NCBI RefSeq assembly: GCF_900104725.1
Contig: NZ_LT629758.1
Span: 6,937,001 to 7,001,000, forward strand
DNA: 64,000 bases
From: Actinoplanes derwentensis
Lineage (GTDB): Bacteria > Actinomycetota > Actinomycetes > Mycobacteriales > Micromonosporaceae
Direction of reading: 5' to 3'
Shown here: one piece after another, positions 42,237-51,339 of the stretch
How positions within the stretch are numbered: position 1 is the first letter of the stretch
Layout: every line of letters begins with the position of its first letter
The notes under the pieces: generated by a model
Told to the model about the DNA's origin: nothing
Databases searched by the model: none
Seen by the model: only the letters and a program-made list of their open reading frames with translations
Program-made: the position numbers and the translations under genes

Positions 42237-42379
42237 CTACTCGGCGAAAGTCCTGTTCAGGCAGAGGGTCAGGCCTTCTACAGCCTCATCGGGTCGGCGC
42301 TATAGTTTCCGCTGGTAGAGCCGATGCGGCCGCTGGCCCAACGATGCGAATGCATCATCTGATGAAACTTTTCTCAGAA

Positions 42380-43390
42380 CTACAGCATGGAGAGATGGAC
42401 GTGGTTGGTGTGCACCGCCGCTGGGCCGCCACTCGCGCTGTAGGCGCGCCAGCCGGTGCTCGGCATCCAGATCTGCCGGTACCAGATCACGTACATCACA
42501 CCGAGCGAGCTGGCGTTCTTCACGTAGTACGCGGCGAGACGGTCGCCGTAGGTCTTGTCGCCGCCGGTGGCCGCGACGTTCTCGAAACCGCCCGAGGCCG
42601 CGGAGTGGTCACAGGCCCGGCCTTTCGGGTGCTCACCGGAGGACCGCTCGCTGAAACAGACCGTGTACCGCTTGAAGCCCGCCGCCTGCGCCTGCTGGTA
42701 GGCGTGCAGGGTGCGCGGCGTGATGCACCCGTTCGAGGTCGGGTCCTTGATCGTGCACGACTCCTTCGGCCAGGAGCCGTCGGAGTTGCGGGGCGCCGGC
42801 TCGGCCGCGGGCGAGTTCGGGTCGATGAAGCCGCCGGCCGAGCCGCCACCGACCTCGGCCAGCGCGGTCTCGGCGTCCTTCTTCCGCTTGGCCATCACGT
42901 TGACCTGACGCTGCTGCTCCTTGACCTCGGCATCGAGCGCGATCTTGGCCTTCGACGCGGTCTCGATCTGCTGGCGATAGTCGGCGAGTGTCCCGCCGTC
43001 CATCTGGGCGAGCATGTCGAGGCTCTGCACCTTCTCGATGAAGTCGCTGGGGTTCGCGCTGTTCAGCAGCAGCCCGGCGGTGCTGACCCGGCCCATCTGG
43101 TAAGCCCGGTTGGCGACCTCGTTGACCTGCGCGGTCAGAGTCGACGAGTTCGTCTCGGCGTCCTTGAGCGCGGTGGTGAGCAGCTTCTGCCGCTTCTTGG
43201 AGTTGGCCAGCTTCGTCTTCGCCGAGTCGTAGCCCTTGGCCGCGGTCTCCAGTGCGGTGCGCAGCTTCTTCGTACCGCCCTCGGGGTCGGCAGCAAGGGC
43301 TGGCGAACCGGGCACGGCAAGGGCCACCGCGAAGACCGCGGCGAACAGCGCGAGCAGGGTTGCGAACCGGCGCGGGAGACTGGCCGCCAC
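42380..43390 (-). CDS. secreted coiled-coil protein with VldE-like/M15-like C-terminal domain
   Basis: 336 aa. The signal peptide spans about 1-33 (FATLLALFAAVFAVALAVPG, then SPALA-A). Residues 40-195 are a long coiled coil (KKLRTALETAAKGYDSAKTK, AKRKKDAETALAEV) like that of cell-wall hydrolases of the NlpC or RipA type. The C-terminal domain (about 215-336) has SGEHPKGRACDHSA and HTNHVHLSML: a His-x(6)-Asp and His-x-His set resembling the zinc site of M15 peptidases. GTG start with GGAGG five bases upstream. Likely acts at the cell wall; activity unproven. Confidence 0.8.
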   Translation of the reverse strand: MAASLPRRFATLLALFAAVFAVALAVPGSPALAADPEGGTKKLRTALETAAKGYDSAKTKLANSKKRQKLLTTALKDAETNSSTLTAQVNEVANRAYQMGRVSTAGLLLNSANPSDFIEKVQSLDMLAQMDGGTLADYRQQIETASKAKIALDAEVKEQQRQVNVMAKRKKDAETALAEVGGGSAGGFIDPNSPAAEPAPRNSDGSWPKESCTIKDPTSNGCITPRTLHAYQQAQAAGFKRYTVCFSERSSGEHPKGRACDHSAASGGFENVAATGGDKTYGDRLAAYYVKNASSLGVMYVIWYRQIWMPSTGWRAYSASGGPAAVHTNHVHLSML

Positions 43391-43453
43391 AGTTACCTCC
43401 AAGTCGTGAGCGCCGGTACTTTACCGTGTCTCAGCAGGGGAAAGGGAGATCGG

Positions 43454-44227
43454 TCAGGTAGCCGAATATCCACCGTCAACGAAGAGTGTCTGTCCGGTTA
43501 CCGCCTGACCAGCATTACTAGCCAGGAAAACGACACAACCGGCAAAGTCGCCCGGTACGCCGTTGCGTCCGGTCATCGCGCGAGCCGCGTGCGCCGCCAC
43601 TTTCGTGGGATCGGCGAAGACCGGCTCGGTCAGCGGCGTGTGCACCACCCCGGGGGCGATCGCGTTGCAGCAGACGCCGTGCGGACTCCATGCCTCGGCC
43701 TGCGATCGGGTGAGGCCGACCAGTCCGGCTTTGGCCGCACCGTAGGCGCCGCTGTTCCCGTAGGCGCGGAACGCCTGCTGCGAGACGACGTTGACGATCC
43801 GGCCCCAGCCACGGGCGGCCATCGCCGGGGCGAACGCCTGGCCCAGCAGGAACGGGGCGGTCAGGTTCGCGGCGAGCGTCTGATCCCACACGTCGTCGCT
43901 CAGCTCCGCGAGGGGCGGGCGCAGGTTGACGGCGGCCGAGTTGACCAGGACGTCAGGGGCGTCGTACCGCGCAATGATCTCTGCGGCGACGGCCTTGACG
44001 GCCTCGCGGTCGGCGAGATCCGCGGAGAACGCGTCCGCTTCCGCACCGTGACCGCGCAGTTCGGCCACCACTTCGGCCATCGGCGCTGCACGCCGGGCCA
44101 CCAGCACGATCCGGGCTCCGGCCCGGCCCAGGGCCAGCGCCATGGCCCGCCCGATCCCGGAGCTACCGCCGGTCACCACCGCGGTCCGCCCGGCCAGCCC
44201 GAAAATCTCATCGAGATACGACGTCAT
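43454..44227 (-). CDS. SDR family oxidoreductase
   Basis: 257 aa. TGGSSGIGRA (cofactor loop), NSAAVNL, the Ser in VNVVSQQAF, the Tyr-x-x-x-Lys in AYGAAKAGLVGL and AIAPGVVHTPL. FVDGGYSAT closes the protein. Typical of glucose-dehydrogenase or 3-oxoacyl-reductase-like enzymes; substrate unknown. It is downstream of the inositol-monophosphatase-like gene across the 13-base repeat array, so it could be the last gene of the signalling operon or independent. Confidence 0.92.
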   Translation of the reverse strand: MTSYLDEIFGLAGRTAVVTGGSSGIGRAMALALGRAGARIVLVARRAAPMAEVVAELRGHGAEADAFSADLADREAVKAVAAEIIARYDAPDVLVNSAAVNLRPPLAELSDDVWDQTLAANLTAPFLLGQAFAPAMAARGWGRIVNVVSQQAFRAYGNSGAYGAAKAGLVGLTRSQAEAWSPHGVCCNAIAPGVVHTPLTEPVFADPTKVAAHAARAMTGRNGVPGDFAGCVVFLASNAGQAVTGQTLFVDGGYSAT

Positions 44228-44267
44228 GACCGCACCCTAGATCGACCGGCCCGCACCCGGAGACCCG

Positions 44268-44358
44268 ACGGAAGGTCAGCCCGGAAGGCGAGCCCGAGAG
44301 GTGAGCCCTGCAGGTCAGCACGGCAGGTCAGCACGGCAGGTCAGGGGACGTAAGGTCA
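44268..44358. repeat. 13-base tandem repeat after the inositol-monophosphatase-like gene
   Basis: On the minus strand the unit CTGACCTGCCGTG occurs twice exactly, followed by CTGACCTGCAGGG, CTCACCTCTCGGG, CTCGCCTTCCGGG and CTGACCTTCCGTC: six copies in a row. A related CTGACCTTACGTC unit carries the stop codon of the upstream gene. The array occupies most of the 128-base spacer to the SDR gene. Confidence 0.85.
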
Positions 44359-45183
44359 GGGAACGGCTGGTGTGCCGGACGGGAAGAGGGTGCCGTGGAC
44401 TGTGTTCCAGATGTCCTCGTTGGCGGCGGCCAGCAGGCCCCGCTGATGGCCCGCGGGGCGATACTCCGAGCCGTCCAGGTGCCGGACGACCCCGCCGGCC
44501 TCACTGACGATCAGGGCTCCGGGAACGTGGTCCCACGGGAGGATCCGCCAGAACATCGCGAACTGCTGCTCGTCGGTGGCGACCGCCGGGTACTCGTACC
44601 CCGCGCAGTGCCGCCCGGTGTTGGAACCGCCCAGCCCGGTGGCCGTCGAGAGAACCTGTTCCCGAAGGTCGTCCGGGAAGTACTTGTGAGCGATCACGCC
44701 GTGCAGCGCCGCCGCGCCCGGATCATCGGTGCGGGTCTTCACCCGGACGCCGTTGCAGTATGTGCCCGAGCCGGTCTCGGCGACCGTCAGGTGGTCCGCG
44801 ACCACGTCGAGGACCCAGGCCGCGGTGGCCACCCCGCCCCGGACCAGGGCGACCATCACACAGAACGGGGTCACCCCGGCGGCGAAGTTGTTGGTCCCGT
44901 CGACCGGGTCCACGATCCAGACCGCGCCGTCGCCACCGAGCCGGTCCAGGACGGCGGGGTCGGCGGCCACCGCCTCCTCACCGACGACGGTCGAGCCGGG
45001 CAGCAGTGCGGCGAGGCCGCGGGTCAGCGCCTTCTCGGACTCCTGGTCGGCGATGGTGACCAGGTCGCCGGGCGCTTTCTGGTGCACGTCGTCGGCGGAC
45101 AGGTGCTGGAAACGCGGCAGCACGATGGTGTGCGCCACCTCGCGGACGAGTTCGGCTACCTGATCAAGGATCCGATCAGGCAC
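44356..45183 (-). CDS. inositol monophosphatase family protein
   Basis: 275 aa. Metal-binding signatures are GEE (68-70), DPVDGTNNF (92-100) and [15 protein letters not shown]. Family members dephosphorylate inositol, histidinol, fructose or PAP phosphates using Mg2+. The substrate cannot be decided here. The GTG start overlaps the stop of the Rcp1-type response regulator by eight bases, so the enzyme belongs to the signalling operon. That placement is odd for a metabolic phosphatase. Confidence 0.9.
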   Translation of the reverse strand: MPDRILDQVAELVREVAHTIVLPRFQHLSADDVHQKAPGDLVTIADQESEKALTRGLAALLPGSTVVGEEAVAADPAVLDRLGGDGAVWIVDPVDGTNNFAAGVTPFCVMVALVRGGVATAAWVLDVVADHLTVAETGSGTYCNGVRVKTRTDDPGAAALHGVIAHKYFPDDLREQVLSTATGLGGSNTGRHCAGYEYPAVATDEQQFAMFWRILPWDHVPGALIVSEAGGVVRHLDGSEYRPAGHQRGLLAAANEDIWNTVHGTLFPSGTPAVP

Positions 45184-45628
45184 GCGGCGGCAACTTCACG
45201 ACGCTGACGAAGAATTCGTCGATCTGCCGGATGACCGTGATGAAGCGATCGAAGTCGACCGGCTTGGTGACGTAGGCGTTCGCGTGCAACTGGTAGCTGC
45301 GCAGGATGTCCTCGTCGGCGGACGAGGTGGTCAGCACGACGACCGGGATCCGGCCCAGTTCGTCGTCCTTCTTGATCTCGGCGAGCACCTCGCGGCCGTC
45401 CCGCCGGGGCAGGTTGAGGTCGAGCAGGATCAGGTCGGGACGGACGGCGTTCGCGTACTGACCCTCCCGCCGCAGGTAGGCGAGCGCCTCAGCACCGTCG
45501 GAGACGACGTTGAGCCGGTTGCGGACCTTGTGCTCCTCGAACGCTTCCTGCGTCATCAGCACGTCGCCGGGGTCGTCCTCGATGAGCAGCACCTCGATCG
45601 GGGTGCCGTTCTCTCGTTCCAGGCTCAC
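45176..45628 (-). CDS. Rcp1-type single-domain response regulator
   Basis: 150 aa, a receiver only. Asp18-Asp19 in LLIEDD, the phosphoacceptor Asp70 in [13 protein letters not shown], Thr-Thr in [13 protein letters not shown] and Lys in [12 protein letters not shown]. The LNLPRxDG and SxxDEDIL pattern is that of cyanobacterial phytochrome partner Rcp1, whose relatives pair with histidine kinases like the one upstream. It has no output domain, so it acts by protein contact. The GTG start overlaps the kinase stop as GTGA. Confidence 0.9.
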   Translation of the reverse strand: MSLERENGTPIEVLLIEDDPGDVLMTQEAFEEHKVRNRLNVVSDGAEALAYLRREGQYANAVRPDLILLDLNLPRRDGREVLAEIKKDDELGRIPVVVLTTSSADEDILRSYQLHANAYVTKPVDFDRFITVIRQIDEFFVSVVKLPPRA

Positions 45629-47304
45629 ATGCCCACCTTCTCTTCCTCGCCCGAAGACGAATCCGACCCCGCTGGCAAAGAATCCGCAGAGGAAGCGGAC
45701 GAAGCGGGTGATGTGGATGAAGCTGATGAAGCGGGTAGAACAGGCGAAAGACCCGGCACCACCGGTAGCGTGAACCAGATCGAAGCGCCCTCCGCCACAT
45801 CGACGTCCAGCCAGATCCGTCCGCCATGGTATTCGACGATCTTCTTGACGATGGCCAGGCCGATGCCGGTCCCGTCGTAGGCGTCCCGCGCGTGCAGCCG
45901 CTGGAAGATCACGAAGACCTTGTCCGCGAACTCGGCTTCGATCCCGATGCCGTTGTCCCGGACGTTGATCCGCCATTCGGAGCCGTCCAGTTCCGCGCTG
46001 ATCCGGATCTGCGACGGCACGTCCGGGCGGTGGAACTTCAGCGAGTTACCGATCAGGTTGACGAAGAGCGTGCTGAGCAGCGGCTCCTCACCCTCCACGG
46101 TGGGCAGTCCGGTCCAGCTGATCTCGGCGTCCTCGCCACCGGCCCGGCCGGAGAGCTGCGATTTCACGTCGCTGAGCAGTTCATTCAGGTCGATGTCGGT
46201 GAATCCGGTGGTGAGCCGGCCGATGCGGGAGAAGGCGAGCAGGTCGTTGATGAGTCGCTGCATGCGCTGGGCGCCGTCGACGGCGAAGCCGATGTACTGG
46301 TCGGCGCGTTCGTCCATCTGCCCGGCGTAGCGGCGTTGCAGGAGCTGGCAGAAGCTGGCCACCTTACGCAGCGGCTCCTGCAGGTCGTGCGACGCGACGT
46401 AGGCGAATTGTTCCAGGTCACGGTTGGACCGGGTGAGTTCCTCGGCCTGGGTCCGCAGTTGCTGGTTGATCCATTCGACCTGCTGGCGGGCGTCGCTGAC
46501 CTCGCTCAGTTCGCTGGCGATCTGCTGGCGCATCTGGTCGACGTCGTCGGCGAGCCCGATCAGGTCGGGTGAGCCGTACACGGTGCTGTCGATGTGCCGG
46601 GTGTAGTCACCGGCGGCGACCTGCCGCACCTGACCGGCGAGGTGCAGGATCGGCCGGCTGACGAGGCGATCCAGCAGGATCAGCAGAAGCACGCCGGTGA
46701 TCAGGATGATCACCGCGGCGGCGACCTCGATCGCCACCATGGTCTGGCTGCTGTCCCGGGCGGCCTGGGCCGAACTCGCCCGCAACACCGAGATCCGGTC
46801 CTGCATGACGCTGACGGCGCCGCGCAGTGCGTCGAAGTCGCGGGTGTCGGAGGCTTCGACGCGCTGCTGGGCGGCTTGTGTGCCCTCGGTGCGGACGGTT
46901 TCCAGGAGTGGTTCGGCGACGTTGGCCCGCCAGGTCGCGGCGCGGGCTACGACGGTGTCGAGGGCGGCGCGGATCTCGTCGTCCTCGGGGCCGAGGAGGC
47001 GCTGGATCCGGGCGACCTGATCGGTCTCCGCCGCGAGGCCCCGCAGGTACGGCTCGAGGGTGCGATCCTGTCCGGTGATGGCGTACCCGCGGACGCCGGT
47101 CTCCTGGTTGACCAGGGCGGTGCTGAGGGTCTCGCCGGCGGCCCGCATCGGGCTGGCCCGGTCGAGGACGTTGTCGATCTGCCGGTTGTTGGCGGCGGCG
47201 GTGAGCGCGGCGACGACACCGAGCCCGCCGAGGATGATTCCGGTGGCCGCGCAGAGCGCGAAGATCCGGACGCGCAGGGTCCAGTGCCGGACGCTGATCC
47301 TCAC
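45625..47304 (-). CDS. CHASE3-domain sensor histidine kinase
   Basis: 559 aa. TM1 is at about 14-38, then an extracellular CHASE3 domain (about 40-180, with [20 protein letters not shown]), TM2 ([20 protein letters not shown]), HAMP, and a HisKA domain with the phosphoacceptor in [16 protein letters not shown]. HATPase motifs are [10 protein letters not shown] (N box), DNGIGI (G1) and [14 protein letters not shown] (G2). The last 35 residues are Ser/Ala/Pro-rich with a ninefold-residue repeat ([18 protein letters not shown]). The GTG start overlaps the stop of the phosphatase gene as GTGA. The ligand is unknown. Confidence 0.93.
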   Translation of the reverse strand: MRISVRHWTLRVRIFALCAATGIILGGLGVVAALTAAANNRQIDNVLDRASPMRAAGETLSTALVNQETGVRGYAITGQDRTLEPYLRGLAAETDQVARIQRLLGPEDDEIRAALDTVVARAATWRANVAEPLLETVRTEGTQAAQQRVEASDTRDFDALRGAVSVMQDRISVLRASSAQAARDSSQTMVAIEVAAAVIILITGVLLLILLDRLVSRPILHLAGQVRQVAAGDYTRHIDSTVYGSPDLIGLADDVDQMRQQIASELSEVSDARQQVEWINQQLRTQAEELTRSNRDLEQFAYVASHDLQEPLRKVASFCQLLQRRYAGQMDERADQYIGFAVDGAQRMQRLINDLLAFSRIGRLTTGFTDIDLNELLSDVKSQLSGRAGGEDAEISWTGLPTVEGEEPLLSTLFVNLIGNSLKFHRPDVPSQIRISAELDGSEWRINVRDNGIGIEAEFADKVFVIFQRLHARDAYDGTGIGLAIVKKIVEYHGGRIWLDVDVAEGASIWFTLPVVPGLSPVLPASSASSTSPASSASSADSLPAGSDSSSGEEEKVGM

Positions 47305-48500
47305 CGGCCACCACCTCGGGAGATCAACAGCATCGCCACGTCGTCGGCGAGGGGGCCCCCGTTGTCCCGGTCGGCTCGGGCCACCAGCCATTCCGGGAGT
47401 TCCGGGAGGGGGCGGCTGCGGGCGTCCGGCTCGTCGAGCAGTTTGCAGAGCCCGTCCACGTCGAGTCGTTCGTCGCCGGCACCGGTGCGCCCTTCGATGA
47501 GTCCGTCGGTGTACATCAACAGAGACCAGTCGTCACCGGAGAACTCCAGTTCGGTGGCGGGGGTCGGAGTGGGTCGTACCCCGAGGACGATCCCGGTACG
47601 CACGGCCACCGGCGCGGCTTTCCCACCGGAGAGGACGACGGGCGGCGGGTGCCCGGCGACCCGGACGGTCGCCCGGTTTCCCGGCAGGTCGATGACCGCG
47701 GAGGCGACGGTGGCGAAGACCTCCCGGGCCCGGCGTTCGGTCATCAGCACCTGTTCCAGCGCTTTCAGCACCTGGTCCTCGGGCACGCCGGCCAGGATGA
47801 GTGCCCGCCACGCGACCCGTAGTTCGACACCGAGGGCCGCTTCGTCGACCCCGTGACCGCAGACGTCACCGACGATCACGTGCAGTTTGTCGGCGCCGAC
47901 CTGGACCACATCGTAGAAGTCGCCGCCGAGCAGGCCCATGGCCCGCCCCGAGCGGTAGAACGGCTGGACCTCGATGCCGAAGTCGTCGCTCTTGAGCGGT
48001 TTCGGCAGCAGACCGCGTTCCAGGCGGGCCGATTCGGCCTGGAGCAGTTCGACCTCACGCAGCAGCCGGGCGTTCTCGTCGGCGCGTTTACGCTCGACCG
48101 CGTATCGCAGCGAACGGATCAGCAGGACCCCGTCGACCTGCCCCTTGACCAGGTAGTCCTGGGCGCCCTCGGCAACCGCCTGGACGCCGAGGTGCTCGTC
48201 GGAGCGGCCGGTCAGCACACAGACCGCGGCGCCGCCGGCGACGGCCAGGAGTTTACGAAGCCCGTCGATGCCCTCGGCGTCGGGCAGCCCGAGGTCGAGC
48301 AGGACGCATTCGACGCCGGTCAGCATCTCCCGGGCCTGGCGCAGGCTGGTGGCGACGTTCAGCTCGAACGGCGCCTCGGCCTCGCTCAACAGCTCGCGCA
48401 CGAGGAAGGCGTCGCCCTCGTCGTCCTCGACCAGGAGGATGCGCAGCCGTTCCATCTGTGACGGCGCGTACCTGCGAGGTGCGAGGGACCGCTCAGTCAT
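47301..48500 (-). CDS. receiver-SpoIIE/RsbU-type PP2C phosphatase
   Basis: 399 aa. The N-terminal receiver domain (about 18-135) has DD in LLVEDDEGD, phosphoacceptor Asp69 in CVLLDLGLPD and Lys in DYLVKGQVDG. A helical linker (ENARLLREVELLQAESARLE) leads to a PP2C domain (about 190-395) with LLGGDFYDVV and VGDVCGHGVDEAAL (metal aspartates), then LLMYTDGLIEGR. Such phosphatases usually dephosphorylate anti-anti-sigma factors in partner-switch control of sigma factors; no such partner is next door. The ATG start has GGGGAA upstream. First gene of the operon. Confidence 0.92.
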   Translation of the reverse strand: MTERSLAPRRYAPSQMERLRILLVEDDEGDAFLVRELLSEAEAPFELNVATSLRQAREMLTGVECVLLDLGLPDAEGIDGLRKLLAVAGGAAVCVLTGRSDEHLGVQAVAEGAQDYLVKGQVDGVLLIRSLRYAVERKRADENARLLREVELLQAESARLERGLLPKPLKSDDFGIEVQPFYRSGRAMGLLGGDFYDVVQVGADKLHVIVGDVCGHGVDEAALGVELRVAWRALILAGVPEDQVLKALEQVLMTERRAREVFATVASAVIDLPGNRATVRVAGHPPPVVLSGGKAAPVAVRTGIVLGVRPTPTPATELEFSGDDWSLLMYTDGLIEGRTGAGDERLDVDGLCKLLDEPDARSRPLPELPEWLVARADRDNGGPLADDVAMLLISRGGGR

Positions 48501-48515
48501 TCCGATTCCCCACTC

Positions 48516-48555
48516 GACGCAGAAGTGACCCGCTAGACGCAGAAGTGACCCGCAA
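48516..48555. repeat. 20-base direct duplication upstream of the phosphatase operon
   Basis: 48516-48535 and 48536-48555 are near-identical (unit begins GACGCAGAAGTGACCCGC). It starts 16 bases upstream of the operon's first start codon, in the likely promoter or leader. Confidence 0.75.
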
Positions 48556-48593
48556 ATCGTGTACCACGCGGCCCGGCTGCACAACTTCGGTAG

Positions 48594-48935
48594 TCACGGG
48601 GAGTCGTCACTCTTGGCCGCGACTCGGCGCGCGTGCTCGGCGATCACTTGCCCAAGGATGCCGTGCAGTTGCCCGCAGTCCTCGCAGTGCAGGTTCTCAT
48701 CGATGTGGCGACTCCCACAGTTGGCGCAGTTCCCCCGATCCTCGGGGTCGCGATAGGACTCGATCGCTCGGCACAGGGCTCGGATGACGTGATCGCTGAG
48801 TGTGAAGACGTCCTCGCCGAGCGCGGTGCGCACGCCGAGGACGGCGACGGGGTCGGCGTCCGGATGTGGGTTGTAGGGGGCCACCCGGTCGATGAACTCG
48901 GCGATGACGGCTGCTGGGTCTAGCGGCTTAGTCAC
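48594..48935 (-). CDS. small zinc-ribbon hypothetical protein
   Basis: 113 aa from a GTG. A zinc-ribbon motif near the C-terminus reads CANCGSRHIDENLHCEDCG (CxxC, 11 residues, CxxC). The rest is mostly helical (PAAVIAEFIDRVAPY, LSDHVIRALCRAIESY). No family recognised. It lies upstream of the phosphatase operon in the same orientation but beyond its duplicated leader, so it may be a separate unit. Confidence 0.68.
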   Translation of the reverse strand: MTKPLDPAAVIAEFIDRVAPYNPHPDADPVAVLGVRTALGEDVFTLSDHVIRALCRAIESYRDPEDRGNCANCGSRHIDENLHCEDCGQLHGILGQVIAEHARRVAAKSDDSP

Positions 48936-49010
48936 GCGGACAACGCTATTGCACGCGCGAATGGATCTACGGGCTACCCGCCAGGCGTACCCGGACGATT
49001 AGATGTCCCC

Positions 49011-51326
49011 ATGCGTGCCTCAGTCCCCCTCCGATCCGCGGCCGTCGTTCTGGCCGTTCTCGCCCTGGCCGGGTTCGCGGCGATCCGTTCGGCGCAGCCA
49101 CCCGCGGCGCGCACCGATTCGGCACCGGCGACCGAGTTCAGCGCTTCAAGAGCATTTGCCACGGTACGCACCATCTCGTCCACACCACACCCGGCTGGCA
49201 GTGTCGCCAACGACACGGTCCGGGACTACCTGTTGACGACCCTGCGCGGGCTCGGTCTCTCCCCCGAGGTCCAGGACACCGTGTCGGTGCAGGGCGCCGG
49301 CCTGTCGTCATCGGCGGGTGGCACCGGGTTCGCCCGGGTCCGCAACGTGGTCACGGTGATCCCGGGCACCGCGTCGACCGGGCGGGTGTTCCTGGTCGCG
49401 CACTATGACTCGGCACAGATCGCCCCGGGCGCGAACGATGACGGCGCGGGCACCGCCACGATCCTGGAGGCGGCCCGGGCGCTGACCGCCGGGGAACGGC
49501 CCCGCAACGACGTGGTGCTGGTGCTCACCGACGCCGAGGAGGCCTGTCTCTGCGGGGCCAAGGCCTTCGTCGACCAGCACCCGCTGGCCCGCGACGGGGG
49601 CGTGGTGCTCAATCTGGAGGCACGCGGCAGCAGCGGTCCGGCGATCATGTTCGAGACGACCGACGGCAACCGGGAACTGGTCGAGACGTACGCGAAGACG
49701 CCGTACCCGGTCGGTACGTCCTTCGCGGTGGAGATCTACCGGCTGCTGCCGAACGACACCGACTTCACCCCGTTCCGGGAACAGCCGCGGTTCCGGGGCC
49801 TGAACACCGCCTACATCGACGGGGCCGCGATCTATCACGCGCCGACCGACCGGCCGGAGGCGATGAACCAGGACAGCCTCCAGCACCACGGTTCCAACGC
49901 GCTCGCCCTGATCCGCGAGTTCGGCGACGAGGATCTGGGCGCGAGCACGAACGTGGGGGACGCGACCTACTTCCCGGCGCCGGGGCTGCTGGTCCGCTAC
50001 CCGGGCGAACTGGTGTGGCCGCTGGCCGTACTCGCCCTGGTCCTGGCACTGGCGCTGGCCTGGACGGTCGGCCGGCGGTCCTTCGCCGCGATCCCGCTGA
50101 CCCTGATCCCGATCGTCGTGGCCCCGCTGCTCGGGCAGGGGTTGTGGATGATGCTGGTGGCGATCCGTCCGGGGTACGGCGGTCTACCGATCGACCCGTA
50201 CCGTCCGATGTGGTATCGATTGGCAGTTATCGCCCTGGTCGCCCTGACCATCCTGGTCTGGTACGCCCTGCTCCGCCGCCGTGTCACGCCGGCCGCCCTG
50301 GCCGCCGGTGGTCTGTTCTGGCTGGCGGTCCTCGGTGTGGTGCTTGCCGCCTTACTCCCGGGCGGTTCCTACCTAGCGGCTCTGCCGGCGCTGGCCGGTT
50401 CGATCGCCGCCCTGGTCGCGGCCCGGCTGCGGTCCTGGCCGGCGCTGGCCGTGCTGACCGCCGGCGCCCTGGTCCCGATCGTCGTCCTGCTGCCGGCCGT
50501 GTTGTTGCTCTTCCCCGCGCTGGGCATGCCGATGGCCGGGGTGGGCGCGTTCCTGACCGTGTTGCTCGGCCTCGCGCTGCTCCCGATGATCGAGCGGCTG
50601 CATCCGGCGGTCCAGGGGGCACGGGGCATGAAGACGCTGCGGGCCAGGCGGCAGGGAGCGCTGCCCGCCCTGGTCGCGACGGGGGCGGTGCTCGCGTGCA
50701 CGGCGACCGGCCTGATCGTGGACACCTTCGACGACGAGCACCCGTCGCTCACCCACCTGATGTACGCGCTGGACGCCGACAACGGCACGGCCCGCTGGCT
50801 GAGCGAGGAGACCGAGCCGCAGGAGTGGACCGCCCGGCACGTCTCCGACGCACCGGCCGTGGTCGCCGACACTCTGCCCGCGTTCGGCGCGGAGCTACTG
50901 CGCAGTGGCCCGGCACCGGCCGCGACCCTGCCGGCCCCGGCCCTGACCCTGGTGTCGGAGACCCGCACCGGCGACCAGCGCACCATGAAACTGCTGCTGG
51001 ACCCGCAGCGGACGGCCCGTTTCACCACGCTGCACGTGGCCACCGCGACACCGGTCACCGCGGCCACGATCGGCGGCCGGCCGGCCGAGATCGAACCGGT
51101 CACCGGCGGGAAGTGGGGCTTCGGGTTCGCCTTCCACGCGCCGCCGGAGACCGGTGTCGAGATCGAGCTGACGGTCCGGTCCACCGGCCCGGTCACCTTC
51201 CGGGTCATGGACGGCAGCGACGACCTGCCCACGGTCCCGGGTTTCCAGCCTCGCCCGGCCGGGGTCGGCGTCCTCGGTTCACACAGCAGCGAGCTGGTGG
51301 CGGTCGCCAAGACCTACACCCTGTGA
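49011..51326 (+). CDS. M28 family zinc peptidase with C-terminal membrane domain
   Basis: 771 aa. An N-terminal hydrophobic segment at about 8-25 anchors or exports the catalytic domain (40-300). Zinc ligands of the M28 type are His131 in LVAHYDS, bridging Asp143 in GANDDGAG, Glu176/177 in LTDAEEACL, and the later Asp/His in NDTDFTPF and AIYHAPTDRPE. Eight or so hydrophobic segments follow (about 335-560) and a soluble beta-rich C-terminus. This layout matches the membrane-bound M28 peptidases related to yeast Pff1 and ERMP1. It probably cleaves peptides outside the membrane. Confidence 0.9.
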   Translation: MRASVPLRSAAVVLAVLALAGFAAIRSAQPPAARTDSAPATEFSASRAFATVRTISSTPHPAGSVANDTVRDYLLTTLRGLGLSPEVQDTVSVQGAGLSSSAGGTGFARVRNVVTVIPGTASTGRVFLVAHYDSAQIAPGANDDGAGTATILEAARALTAGERPRNDVVLVLTDAEEACLCGAKAFVDQHPLARDGGVVLNLEARGSSGPAIMFETTDGNRELVETYAKTPYPVGTSFAVEIYRLLPNDTDFTPFREQPRFRGLNTAYIDGAAIYHAPTDRPEAMNQDSLQHHGSNALALIREFGDEDLGASTNVGDATYFPAPGLLVRYPGELVWPLAVLALVLALALAWTVGRRSFAAIPLTLIPIVVAPLLGQGLWMMLVAIRPGYGGLPIDPYRPMWYRLAVIALVALTILVWYALLRRRVTPAALAAGGLFWLAVLGVVLAALLPGGSYLAALPALAGSIAALVAARLRSWPALAVLTAGALVPIVVLLPAVLLLFPALGMPMAGVGAFLTVLLGLALLPMIERLHPAVQGARGMKTLRARRQGALPALVATGAVLACTATGLIVDTFDDEHPSLTHLMYALDADNGTARWLSEETEPQEWTARHVSDAPAVVADTLPAFGAELLRSGPAPAATLPAPALTLVSETRTGDQRTMKLLLDPQRTARFTTLHVATATPVTAATIGGRPAEIEPVTGGKWGFGFAFHAPPETGVEIELTVRSTGPVTFRVMDGSDDLPTVPGFQPRPAGVGVLGSHSSELVAVAKTYTL

Positions 51327-51339
51327 GGAGTACGCCGGG

